Positions 7,938 to 15,118 of a stretch of 64,000 nt of DNA are shown here, piece by piece. The notes beneath the pieces were generated by a model. It saw only the letters and a list, made by a program, of their open reading frames with translations. It was not told the origin of the DNA and ran no database searches. The DNA is from Actinacidiphila acidipaludis (GTDB lineage: Bacteria; Actinomycetota; Actinomycetes; Streptomycetales; Streptomycetaceae). The position numbers were made by a program, and so were the translations under genes. Every line of letters begins with the position of its first letter. The stretch's first letter is position 1. The stretch lies in assembly GCF_019890725.1 (NCBI RefSeq), contig NZ_JAINZZ010000023.1:1-64000 (forward strand), in the 5' to 3' direction.

Positions 7938-9133
7938 ACGCCTCGACGGCCCTGGATTGGGCCCGTACTCCTGTCCACGCGGTGGGTGTACTCGCCGTAC
8001 TCGCCGCCGTACTCGCCTACGCCGTCCGCACGGTGCGGAACGCGGCCAAGATGACCCCCGCCGCGGTGGTCATGGCGGCCCTCGGCGCGATGCTCTGCAC
8101 GGCGTACTCCGGGGATACCTCCTGGAACTTCGCACGCGACCACCTGGCCATGCACGGCGTCCGCGAGCGGGCGGTGATGTTCGCCGCCGGCGAGGTCGCC
8201 CTGTTCGCCGTGGCGCTGATGGCCCGGCAGAACCTCCGCACCGACGGGGCGCCGGGTACGCCCGGGGTCCTCGTGTGGGTCATCACCGGGTTTCAGGTGA
8301 TCCCCGCCTATTCGGAGTCCGGCGTGATCGCGGGCACGTTGCGGGCCTTCGTCGGCCCCGTGCTCGCGGCCATGTTGTGGCACCTGGCCATGGGTATCGA
8401 GCTGCGGCACGCGAAGCCCGGAGCTGCATCTCAGGGCCTGCTCGCGGTGCTGACGCGGGAGGTTCGGGAGCGGCTGCTGTCGTGGCTGGGCCTGTCGGTG
8501 CGGGGCCGTGACGCGGCTCAGATCACGCGGGACCGTTGGACGCGGATCGCCACCCGTCGCGCTGCGCGCCTGGCAGATCTGCAGGCGGCCGGCGCGAAGC
8601 CGTGGCGTCTGTCCCGTGCCCGCCGGCGCCTGGCCGTGGCAGTCGACCGCACCGATGCGGGCGTACTCGACGAGCAGCGGACCGTACTCCTGGACCGCTT
8701 GGCCGCGTACCGGGGCGCCGCTCAGCTCGCGTCGATGGAGTTCGCCGCGCCGTGGGCAACCGACCCTGTCGAGGTACGGGTCGAGCGGGTACCCGATGCG
8801 GCTGCGGAGATCGCGCCGCCCGTACCTGAGGCCGTACCCGCCGGAGCCCGTCTGCTGCCCATCGCGGGCCTGACCAACGGGCCGCGTACCCGCGGCGAGG
8901 TACAGCCCGAGTACGCCCCGGAGAACCCCGCTGAGGCGGCTCGGGCAGAGCCGGACGACGACTCGCCCCCGCCGCCTTACGAGGACAACCTGACGCCCCG
9001 CGCACGTCGGGACTTCCTCGCAGACCTGATGGACGGTCGGGCGCCGGGGATCCGCGCCCTCAAAGACCGCTACGGCATCGGCCAGCCCCGGGCCACCCGC
9101 ATCCGTGACGAGCTGAAGGCAGGCCTGACGTGA
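7934..9133 (+). CDS. Spd-like multi-span membrane protein
   Basis: A 399-aa protein with a GTG start overlapping the previous TGA. The N-terminal ~150 residues hold about four membrane segments (around 15-35, 45-65, 82-100, 112-150, for example VFAAGEVALFAVALMA). The layout resembles the DUF2637/SpdB family that supports plasmid spreading between hyphae. A long basic helical region follows (about 165-265), then a Pro/Glu-rich linker, and a C-terminal ~45 residues resembling a helix-turn-helix (IRALKDRYGIGQPRATRIRDEL), as seen in SpdB-type proteins. Position just before the translocase fits a role in intercellular transfer. The family call is by topology and context, not by a diagnostic motif. 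Confidence 0.65.
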   Translation: MNASTALDWARTPVHAVGVLAVLAAVLAYAVRTVRNAAKMTPAAVVMAALGAMLCTAYSGDTSWNFARDHLAMHGVRERAVMFAAGEVALFAVALMARQNLRTDGAPGTPGVLVWVITGFQVIPAYSESGVIAGTLRAFVGPVLAAMLWHLAMGIELRHAKPGAASQGLLAVLTREVRERLLSWLGLSVRGRDAAQITRDRWTRIATRRAARLADLQAAGAKPWRLSRARRRLAVAVDRTDAGVLDEQRTVLLDRLAAYRGAAQLASMEFAAPWATDPVEVRVERVPDAAAEIAPPVPEAVPAGARLLPIAGLTNGPRTRGEVQPEYAPENPAEAARAEPDDDSPPPPYEDNLTPRARRDFLADLMDGRAPGIRALKDRYGIGQPRATRIRDELKAGLT

Positions 9134-9534
9134 GCCCCACCCCGAAGCGGTACCAGTTCGACAACCAGGTGCCGACGTTCGAACCCCGGTCCCTGCCCGC
9201 TCGCCGGCCAAGCGTGGCACCGGCAGAGGTGGTACCGGACTACACCGCTGACCAGGCTTTTTCGGTGTACGCCGAAGAAGCGGGGATGCGCCCGCAGCAG
9301 GTGATCCACGTGCATCAGGCGCCGCCGGACCGCACGCTGCAGCGCCTCGCCATGGGTGCCGGCGTCGGTGCGGGGACGGTCGTCGGTGCGGTGTACGCCG
9401 GCCCGATGCTCGCCGCGTCGCTGTGGACGATCGTCATCATCTTCGCGATCGGCGGCCTGGTCCTGGCGGTCATCGTCCGCGGCATCACCGCGATTCTCGG
9501 CACCGAACAGACCAAGGGCAGGCGCCGCCGCTGA
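9130..9534 (+). CDS. Membrane protein, transfer operon
   Basis: A 134-aa protein with a GTG start overlapping the preceding TGA. About 75 soluble residues lead to two adjacent membrane segments (about 76-95 and 98-120, LWTIVIIFAIGGLVLAVIV) and a basic end (KGRRRR). No named family was recognised. Position and topology suggest an accessory Spd-type protein acting at the membrane with the translocase. Confidence 0.65.
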   Translation: MSPTPKRYQFDNQVPTFEPRSLPARRPSVAPAEVVPDYTADQAFSVYAEEAGMRPQQVIHVHQAPPDRTLQRLAMGAGVGAGTVVGAVYAGPMLAASLWTIVIIFAIGGLVLAVIVRGITAILGTEQTKGRRRR

Positions 9535-9616
9535 CCTGCCCTTCCGTCCGGCAGACCTTCTAGCCGAGGTCTGCCGCGGCGGTGGGGCCGGACCGCCCGG
9601 CACCGGAGAGGAACCC

Positions 9617-9739
9617 ATGGCACGCGAGACCAACCCCGAGACCGGCAGCACCATCGAGACCGAGGACAACGGCGACTACACGATCACCTTCTCCATGGGC
9701 CTGCCGACCCCGCCGCCCGCCGACAACGACGAGCACTGA
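9617..9739 (+). CDS. Small acidic protein, 40 aa
   Basis: The ATG at 9617 has a good ribosome site (GGAGAGG, about 9605-9611). The peptide is acidic and Thr/Pro-rich (MARETNPETGSTIETEDNGD...). Similar small acidic proteins are common before tra genes in Streptomyces elements, but no function is known. It ends 1 nt before the GTG of the next small gene. Confidence 0.55.
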   Translation: MARETNPETGSTIETEDNGDYTITFSMGLPTPPPADNDEH

Positions 9740-9740
9740 C

Positions 9741-9926
9741 GTGATCCGCACCCACCCCAACGACCCGCCGCTGACCGGTTGGGAAGCCGCGCAGCTCACC
9801 GCGTTGACGGCCCGCATGGCGAAGCGCAGCCTCGCCGGCCCGGACGTCGACCAGCGCGACCTGCAGAACAAGCTCGACCGCATCCTCGACGGCGCCCGCA
9901 AGCGCCAGGAGAAGGCGAAGAAGTAG
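9741..9926 (+). CDS. Small helical protein, 61 aa
   Basis: The GTG lies 1 nt after the previous TGA. The basic, mostly helical peptide (LTGWEAAQLTALTARMAKRS, DLQNKLDRILDGARKRQEKAKK) is a typical small conserved protein beside tra genes. No family was recognised. It is followed by a long hairpin that separates it from the translocase gene. Confidence 0.55.
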   Translation: MIRTHPNDPPLTGWEAAQLTALTARMAKRSLAGPDVDQRDLQNKLDRILDGARKRQEKAKK

Positions 9927-9933
9927 CTCCGCC

Positions 9934-9975
9934 CCGGGCCGGTCGCGTAGCGGCCAAGCGTCCCGACCGGCCCGG
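9934..9975 (+). terminator. Hairpin upstream of the translocase gene
   Basis: A 12-bp perfect stem, CCGGGCCGGTCG (9934-9945) with CGACCGGCCCGG (9964-9975), has an 18-nt loop. It lies between the small-gene run and the translocase start at 10010. With no T tract it may be a partial terminator or attenuator lowering tra expression. Confidence 0.5.
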
Positions 9976-10009
9976 CCCCGCACCTCACGAGAGAGCAGGA
10001 ACCCACATC

Positions 10010-12084
10010 ATGACTGAGACCACGCTGCGGCTGGTCAAGGACACCGACGACGGCCCAGAGGAGTTCGCCGAGGCCGTCGAGGTTCCTCGCCCGGTCGACC
10101 CCCCGCAGGCCACAACTGACCGGGCGTGGGTCGACGAGCGCCGCGCCTACCTCAAGGACGCCCCGCCCGTCATCCCGACGTTCCTCCGCAACGCGCAGGA
10201 GTTCGGCGCACCGCAGCCCGCTACACCGCCTCCTACCTCGGCCACGTGTCGGCGTTCCACACCGTGCGCACCCCCGTCTACCTGGTGCGTCTCGTCGGCC
10301 GCTCCCCCAAGGGCGCGTGGCGCCTGACGGTGAAGTGGTTCAAGTGGGTGGTTGACGCCGAGGCTCGCCCGGTCGAGGCCAAGGCCGCCACTACCGCGGA
10401 CATCGAGGCGTGGCTGAACCTGTCCCGCGAGCGTTCCCGTCGGGTACGGCCGCGCCGCATCCTGTCCCTCGCGGTTGGACTGGCCACCACCATCGCGACG
10501 ACCGTGGCCGCATTCCTGGTGCCCGGTTGGACGGCCATGGCCGGCGTCGCCGTTCTCGCCGCCCTCGGCACCGCAGGGCGGACGGCCGATAAGCCCCTGA
10601 TCACGCGGTACGTGTCCGTGCGGAACATGCGCCCGCTGGACTCGACCGAGGTGTTCGAGGCCCTGGCCGCCGTTGGCATCGAAGGTAAGAAGGGCGTGCG
10701 GGGCGTGGAGTTCGCCGCCGAGGTGCAGCGCGACGGGCCGGGCTGGCGCGCGGAGGTCGACCTGCCCAAGGGCATCACCGCCGACAAGGTGCTGGAGAAG
10801 CGGGCCGAGCTCGCCGCGGCGATGCGCCGGCCCATCTCCACCGTGTGGCCCGAAGGCGACCGCACCGCCCACCCCGGGCGCCTGGTGCTGTGGGTCGCGC
10901 AGCAGGACCCCGCGAAGGCCCCGCGGAAGCTGTGGCCGCTCATGAAGTCCGGTCAGGCCGACGTCTACCGGCCGCTGCCGTTCGGGTTCGACCCGCGCGG
11001 CAACCTCGTCGACATCACCCTCATGTACTCGAACCTGCTGGTCGGAGGCATCCCCGGCTCGGGCAAGACGTCCTGTGCTCTGGCGATCGTGCTGGGCGTG
11101 GCTCTCGACCCGACCGCCGAACTGTGGATCTACGAGCTGAAGGGGTCCGGCGACCTCGACGCGGTCAAGCCGATCTGCCACCGGTACGTATCTGGGGACG
11201 ACGACCCCGACCTGGAGGCGGCCCTGACCGGCATGCGGTCCGGAATCGCTGAGTACCAGCGTCGTGCCGCGTTCGTCCGTTCCCTGCCCGCCTCCGAGGT
11301 GCCCGAGGGCCGGAAGGTGACGCGGACGCTGGCGGAGAAGTACCCGGAGCAGAACCTGGGACCGCGGGTCATCGTCATCGACGAGGTGCAGGAGCTGTTC
11401 ACGCACAAGGACTACAAAGAGGAGGCGGAAGCGCTGGCCACGCGCCTGATCAAGAAGGCCCGGGCCTACGGCATCATCCTCATTCTGCTCACCCAGAACC
11501 CTGACGCCCCGTCGCTCCCGACGGGGGTGTCCAGCAGCGTCGGCACGCGGCTGTGCCTGGCGGTGATGGACTGGCGGGCGAACAACAACGTGCTCGGCAC
11601 CGGCGCCTACGACCGGGGGCTGCGCGCCACGGACATCAGCATCGACGAGCAGGGAACGGGCATCCTCGCCCGCGGTCGTGAAGGGTTCGTCGTGCGGGCC
11701 GCGTTCATCAAGCAGACCGAGGCTCAGGACATCGCGAAGCGGGCTCTGGCGCTGCGCACCGCAGCCGGCACCCTGTCCGGGCAGTCGGTCGGCGAGCTCG
11801 TCGAGGAGCAGGACGTCGAGACGGTCGTCGACCACCTGCGGGCGATCTGGCCCGACGGGGCTGAGGCCGTGCACTCCCACCGGCTCGTCGAGGCCCTCGC
11901 CGCCTACAGAGGCGACCTGTACGGGCCGTGGCTGGAGATGGACGCCGCCGCGTCCTCGACGGCCCTGAGCGCCGCCCTGAAGCCCTTCAAGGTCTCCACC
12001 CGGCAGCTCACCATCCGGGACTGCTGCGGCGGCGCGAAGGGCCTCCGTTGGGACGACCTGCCGCCCGCCGACGACGCCGAGTAG
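10010..12084 (+). CDS. FtsK/TraB-type DNA translocase, apparent frameshift
   Basis: This is the DNA pump expected to move double-stranded DNA between cells. Reading starts at the ATG at 10010 (MTETTLRLVKDTDDG) and runs to ...FLRNAQEFG at about 10207. The homologous sequence then continues in another frame from about 10210 (RTAARYTASYLGHV) to the TAG at 12084. Joining them needs a -1 shift, so about 66 N-terminal codons are separated from the body. Two membrane segments lie at about 10460-10575. Walker A (GGIPGSGKTS) is at about 11044-11073 and Walker B (VIVIDE) at about 11370-11390, followed by LILLTQNP and GTRLCLAV, typical of FtsK/SpoIIIE/TraB motors. Internal GTG codons, for example near 10247, could start a shorter product. 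This is either a disabling mutation, a sequencing error, or much less likely recoding. Confidence 0.85.
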
Positions 12085-12097
12085 CCCCTGCGGACCG

Positions 12098-12186
12098 GTT
12101 TCGGGAAGGGGTTGAGGTTTCACCCCACCCCGAAACTGGTTTCGCCCCCGATATCACTACTGACCTGCACAGTTTCGAGTTTCGGG
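12098..12186. repeat. GTTTCGGG octamer cluster downstream of the translocase
   Basis: Within 90 bp after the translocase stop there are three exact copies of GTTTCGGG (12098-12105; inverted 12129-12136; 12179-12186) and two near copies (GTTTCGCC 12139-12146, GTTTCGAG 12172-12179). In pSVH1-type systems TraB binds repeated 8-mers in the clt locus directly downstream of traB. The location fits that role here, though the sequence differs from the octamers I know. An operator for the following gene is the alternative. Confidence 0.5.
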
Positions 12187-12275
12187 GGTTCGCCGGCTGA
12201 GCCGAGAGACCCCCGGAACACGGCTTCCAGACACACCCTCCCCGCCGAAGCCACCACCACAGGAAAGAGCACCCG

Positions 12276-12950
12276 TTGTCCACTCCGTCTGAAGCCCTCT
12301 CCGCGCTGCGCGCCGTCGACCAGCGCAACCAGGGTCGCGCCGCGACACCCGAGACTGGCGAGATCACCGCCGAACGCCTGGCCGCCGTCGAGGCCCACGC
12401 CGTCTCGGTGCGCGTCTGGCACCCGAACCTGATCCCCGGCCTGCTGCAGACGACCAGGTACGCCACGGCAGCCATCGCCACGGCCCGCCCCGCGTTCCCG
12501 GCTGCCGACGTCCAGCGGTACGCGCACATGCGGGCCGCCCGCGTCGACCAGTTCATGACCCGATTGCAGAACCCTGCGGTGGGTGAGGCGGTGTTCGTGA
12601 TGGGCGGGCAGGCCATCAGCCGGCCCCTCACCCACGCCGCCGCCCACCGTGCACAACTCCGTCAGTTGCTGCGCCTCGCCGAGCTGCCCAACGTCCGCGT
12701 ACACGTCCTGCCCGAGGACCGATCGACGTCGGCCAGGCCCGGCCACGCCTCGCTGTACGCCCTCGCCCCGGACGGGAACGGCACCAGGCACGGTGCCCGA
12801 GTCGGCTACACCGAGACGCCGCTGGGCGGCTGGTACTCGACTCGACCGGCCGATGTTGCCCGCCTGCGCATGACGTTCGATGAGACCGTGAACCAGGCCC
12901 TCGACGCCAACGACACCCGCTCCCTGATCCAGGAGGCCCTGACCGCATGA
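12276..12950 (+). CDS. DUF5753 protein lacking the HTH domain (Scr1-type)
   Basis: A 224-aa protein read from a TTG at 12276 with AGGAAAG upstream (about 12261-12267). Residues about 35-215 match the DUF5753 domain, with L-I-P-G-L-L-Q-T-T-R-Y-A near residue 57 and VRVHVLPED, YALAPDG further on. In most Streptomyces proteins this domain follows an XRE helix-turn-helix. Here only ~35 residues precede it and no HTH can be read upstream. The next gene encodes a DUF397 protein, the standard partner, and the pair is annotated in databases as a toxin-antitoxin-like system (Scr1 family). Loss of the HTH means DNA binding, if any, would require another protein. The cluster of GTTTCGGG repeats lies just upstream. 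Confidence 0.8.
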   Translation: MSTPSEALSALRAVDQRNQGRAATPETGEITAERLAAVEAHAVSVRVWHPNLIPGLLQTTRYATAAIATARPAFPAADVQRYAHMRAARVDQFMTRLQNPAVGEAVFVMGGQAISRPLTHAAAHRAQLRQLLRLAELPNVRVHVLPEDRSTSARPGHASLYALAPDGNGTRHGARVGYTETPLGGWYSTRPADVARLRMTFDETVNQALDANDTRSLIQEALTA

Positions 12951-13144
12951 AGAACCTCGGCACCTACCGCGGCGCCCCGTTCGTGACGTCGTCCTACAGC
13001 CACCCCAGCGAGTGCGTAGCGGTCGCCCGCCCCGCCGGCGCCCCCGTGGCCGTCCTCGACTCCAAAGACCCGTCAGGGCCCCGCCTGGAGTTCACCCGCA
13101 AGGCGTGGGCCGCATTCCTCGCGGACATCCCCCAAAGCGCCTGA
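12947..13144 (+). CDS. DUF397 domain protein
   Basis: A 65-aa protein that begins at an ATG overlapping the preceding stop (ATGA). It shows the DUF397 pattern: F-V-T-S-S-Y-S, E-C-V-A-V-A, V-L-D-S-K-D-P and a final F-T-R-K-A-W-A-A-F-L. DUF397 proteins almost always sit directly after a DUF5753 regulator and are proposed partners or small toxins. The arrangement is conserved here even though the upstream protein lacks its HTH. A bidirectional hairpin follows. Confidence 0.88.
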   Translation: MKNLGTYRGAPFVTSSYSHPSECVAVARPAGAPVAVLDSKDPSGPRLEFTRKAWAAFLADIPQSA

Positions 13145-13151
13145 GAACGCC

Positions 13152-13190
13152 ACAGCGCCCCGTCTGGCATGTAGCCGGGCGGGGCGCTGT
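13152..13190. terminator. Bidirectional terminator hairpin
   Basis: An 11-bp perfect stem, ACAGCGCCCCG (13152-13162) with CGGGGCGCTGT (13180-13190), has a 17-nt loop. It lies between the convergent DUF397 gene (ends 13144) and the membrane protein gene whose stop is at 13193. Confidence 0.8.
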
Positions 13191-13192
13191 CG

Positions 13193-13501
13193 TCATGTCT
13201 GGGGAGGTCCGTACTGGCCGCTCGGCGGCGGCTGTTGGGGCGGGTACCCGTAGCCGGGGGGCTGCTGCTGAGGCGGGTAGCCGTATCCCGGGGGTGGCGG
13301 CTGCTGCCCGTAGGTGGGCGGCGGCGGGTAGTACCCCTGCGGCGGCTGCGGGTACACCGTGGTCCTGGTCCGGCGGCCGATGAGAGCCGCGATCGGCCAG
13401 CCGGTGACGGCCCAGAGGCCGCACGTGATGATGCTCAGGAACACGTGAAGCCCGTGGTTCGCGCCGCGTCGGGTCACCACGGTCTGCGGTGGTGGTGTCA
13501 T
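13193..13501 (-). CDS. Membrane protein with Pro/Tyr/Gln-rich tail
   Basis: A 102-aa protein. The ATG at 13501 follows a strong GGGGGGA ribosome site. A longer frame upstream is rejected because it crosses the neighbouring gene region and lacks signals. Residues about 17-42 form one hydrophobic segment (HVFLSIITCGLWAVTGWPI), with GRRTRTT after it. The last 50 residues are a low-complexity tail of Pro, Tyr, Gln and Gly repeats (GYGYPPQQ). It resembles small Streptomyces membrane proteins with disordered tails. Function is unknown. Confidence 0.7.
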   Translation of the reverse strand: MTPPPQTVVTRRGANHGLHVFLSIITCGLWAVTGWPIAALIGRRTRTTVYPQPPQGYYPPPPTYGQQPPPPGYGYPPQQQPPGYGYPPQQPPPSGQYGPPQT

Positions 13502-13610
13502 GATCCCCCCAGATCGGTATGTGAGGGGCCATACCGTAGCGCTCCCACCCCTGTCGTCGCGGTCGTTTCGACGAAGCGCCCCGCCAGGCCGGATAGGGCG
13601 CACGCGGGTT

Positions 13611-13793
13611 CTATCCGTACAGGTACGCGTTCCACAGTTCGTCGCCTTCGGGGCAGCGCCACACACTGTGGGTGCACTGCGAGCAGCCACGCCAGTGAGC
13701 CCGGTAGATGGCCCACGCATTCGGCCGCGGCGCCTCTGTTGTGGCCTGCTCTTGTGCTGTGCCCGGGGCGTCTTCGCCAGTAGCCTCTGACAT
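13611..13793 (-). CDS. Small Cys-containing protein, 60 aa
   Basis: The ATG is preceded by TTGGAG (ribosome site) at the right distance. The acidic N-terminal half is followed by C-S-Q-C-T-H-S-V-W-R-C-P near residues 37-48. The C-x2-C plus later Cys and His could bind a metal ion. Similar short proteins occur in actinomycete integrative elements, but no function is known to me. Confidence 0.6.
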   Translation of the reverse strand: MSEATGEDAPGTAQEQATTEAPRPNAWAIYRAHWRGCSQCTHSVWRCPEGDELWNAYLYG

Positions 13794-13945
13794 GTCGACT
13801 CCAACCAGTCGTCCACACCCCCGGGCCGTGCCATCGGCTGCGGGGGTTTCTGCTGCTCAGACGCTACCGCTATACCCCGCTACATGGCGCCCCATACGGC
13901 CACCTACGGATGCTAGGTGCACCGGTCCGCCATAGCGTCCGGATC

Positions 13946-14179
13946 ATGAGCGAGCTGCCGCAGTACGTGTACGTCGAGGTGGCCGACCAGGTTGAGGCGG
14001 ACATCCGGTCTGGGCGGCTGCCGGTGGGCGCACGGTTGCCGAACGAGCGCGAGATGGGGGCGCAGTACGGGGTGGCGCCTGGGACGGCGCGGCGCGCGGT
14101 CGCTGAGCTGCGGGACCGGGGCCTGGTGGCGACGCTCCCCAACAAGGGGACGTTCGTCATCACGGCTCCGCAGGAGTGA
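13946..14179 (+). CDS. GntR-type winged-helix protein, HTH domain only
   Basis: A 77-aa protein (MSELPQYVYVEVADQVE...) consisting only of the GntR winged helix-turn-helix: an N-terminal helix, R-L-P-V-G-A-R-L-P-N-E-R-E-M, then VAPGTARRAVAELRDRGLV and the wing T-L-P-N-K-G-T-F-V-I. It lacks any effector domain. GntR-type KorSA and Pra-like factors regulate transfer in pSAM2-type elements, but those are full length. The ATG at 13946 fits the domain start better than an upstream ATG at 13910. Confidence 0.82.
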   Translation: MSELPQYVYVEVADQVEADIRSGRLPVGARLPNEREMGAQYGVAPGTARRAVAELRDRGLVATLPNKGTFVITAPQE

Positions 14180-14342
14180 GCGATCGGGCCGGCGGCGGCG
14201 ACCTGCCCGGGGTGCCATCTTGGTGCCACGCGCCACGAAAAGGCACAGGTCAGGGCGCGCTCACCGCACCCTCTATGCGGTAGGAGGCTTACTGTCTGGC
14301 GGTCGACGAGCGGATCCACCGGGCCGGGCCTACCGTCGAGTC

Positions 14343-14579
14343 ATGGCCGTGAATGTGAGCCTCAGCAGAGCGATGGTCCATCCGGAGACGCCCGAAGATG
14401 AGGCACCGCCGGAGGACAAGTACATGGACACCGATGGCGGCGTCACGGTGTACGAGATCCTGCCTGGTGGCGCTCTAGCTGTCCTAGAAAGCCGTGAGCA
14501 GAGGTGGACCACCATCCAGACCTACGACCCCGGCGCCTGGCTCATGGCGACGGGCAAGCGCCGCGGCGACGACTACTAG
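14343..14579 (+). CDS. Hypothetical protein, 78 aa
   Basis: A small acidic protein (MAVNVSLSRAMVHPETPEDE...) with a beta-rich second half (VTVYEILPGGALAVLESREQ, WTTIQTYDPGAWL). No family was recognised. It is the last rightward gene before the leftward tape-measure operon, with which it converges. Confidence 0.55.
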   Translation: MAVNVSLSRAMVHPETPEDEAPPEDKYMDTDGGVTVYEILPGGALAVLESREQRWTTIQTYDPGAWLMATGKRRGDDY

Positions 14580-14600
14580 CTCACCGAGGGCGCCTGCCCT

Positions 14601-15116
14601 TTACCAAGCTGGCGGCCAGCCGGGTACGGGCACGTCCATGCTGAAGAAGTTCAGCAGTCGCCAGCCGGCCTCGTCGTCGTAGCGCATCAGGAACGGCACG
14701 CACTTGGCGTCATCCGCGACCTGGTCCGTCCCGTCTTCCGGCACCGGCCACAGCGCCAGCAGTTCCATGTCGACGCCGACGACCGTGGGCTCCGCGGAGA
14801 TCCCCCACGTCGTGATGTCGGCCGGCGCGGACTCCTCCAGGAACGTCACCTGCCCGCACTCGAAGACTGACCACAGACGGTGCCGCGGGTAGTCCGCGAC
14901 GAACGCCTCGACGACGTCGTCCGGGTCATACCCCAGCCGCCGCACCTCGCCGCGCTGCGGCGCAAGCCACGCCATCACCCAGCAACGCCGCAGCAGCGGG
15001 TCCAGGAGAGGCCAGGCGGCCCGCAGATCGCCATCCCCCCAGAACGCCCGCTGTACGGCCCGCACGGCGAGCTGCACGGCCGTGTGCGGATTCTCGTCGA
15101 GCTCCGGCAGACTCAC
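14601..15116 (-). CDS. Hypothetical protein cotranscribed with the tape-measure gene
   Basis: A 171-aa acidic soluble protein. Its start lies 2 bp after the stop of the tape-measure gene, so the two are almost certainly cotranscribed. The sequence is Trp-rich (AFWGDGDLRAAWPLL, RCWVMAWLAPQ, LLALWPVPEDG, GWPPAW) and suggests an alpha+beta fold of the NTF2-like size class, though this is a guess. It matches no tail-assembly chaperone I recognise. A role linked to the tape-measure protein is inferred only from operon structure. Confidence 0.6.
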   Translation of the reverse strand: MSLPELDENPHTAVQLAVRAVQRAFWGDGDLRAAWPLLDPLLRRCWVMAWLAPQRGEVRRLGYDPDDVVEAFVADYPRHRLWSVFECGQVTFLEESAPADITTWGISAEPTVVGVDMELLALWPVPEDGTDQVADDAKCVPFLMRYDDEAGWRLLNFFSMDVPVPGWPPAW

Positions 15117-15118
15117 GA

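Noticed and set aside
10195..10225. Programmed -1 ribosomal frameshift in the translocase
   Set aside because: No X-XXY-YYZ heptamer or clear downstream pseudoknot was seen; homologues I recall are single-frame.
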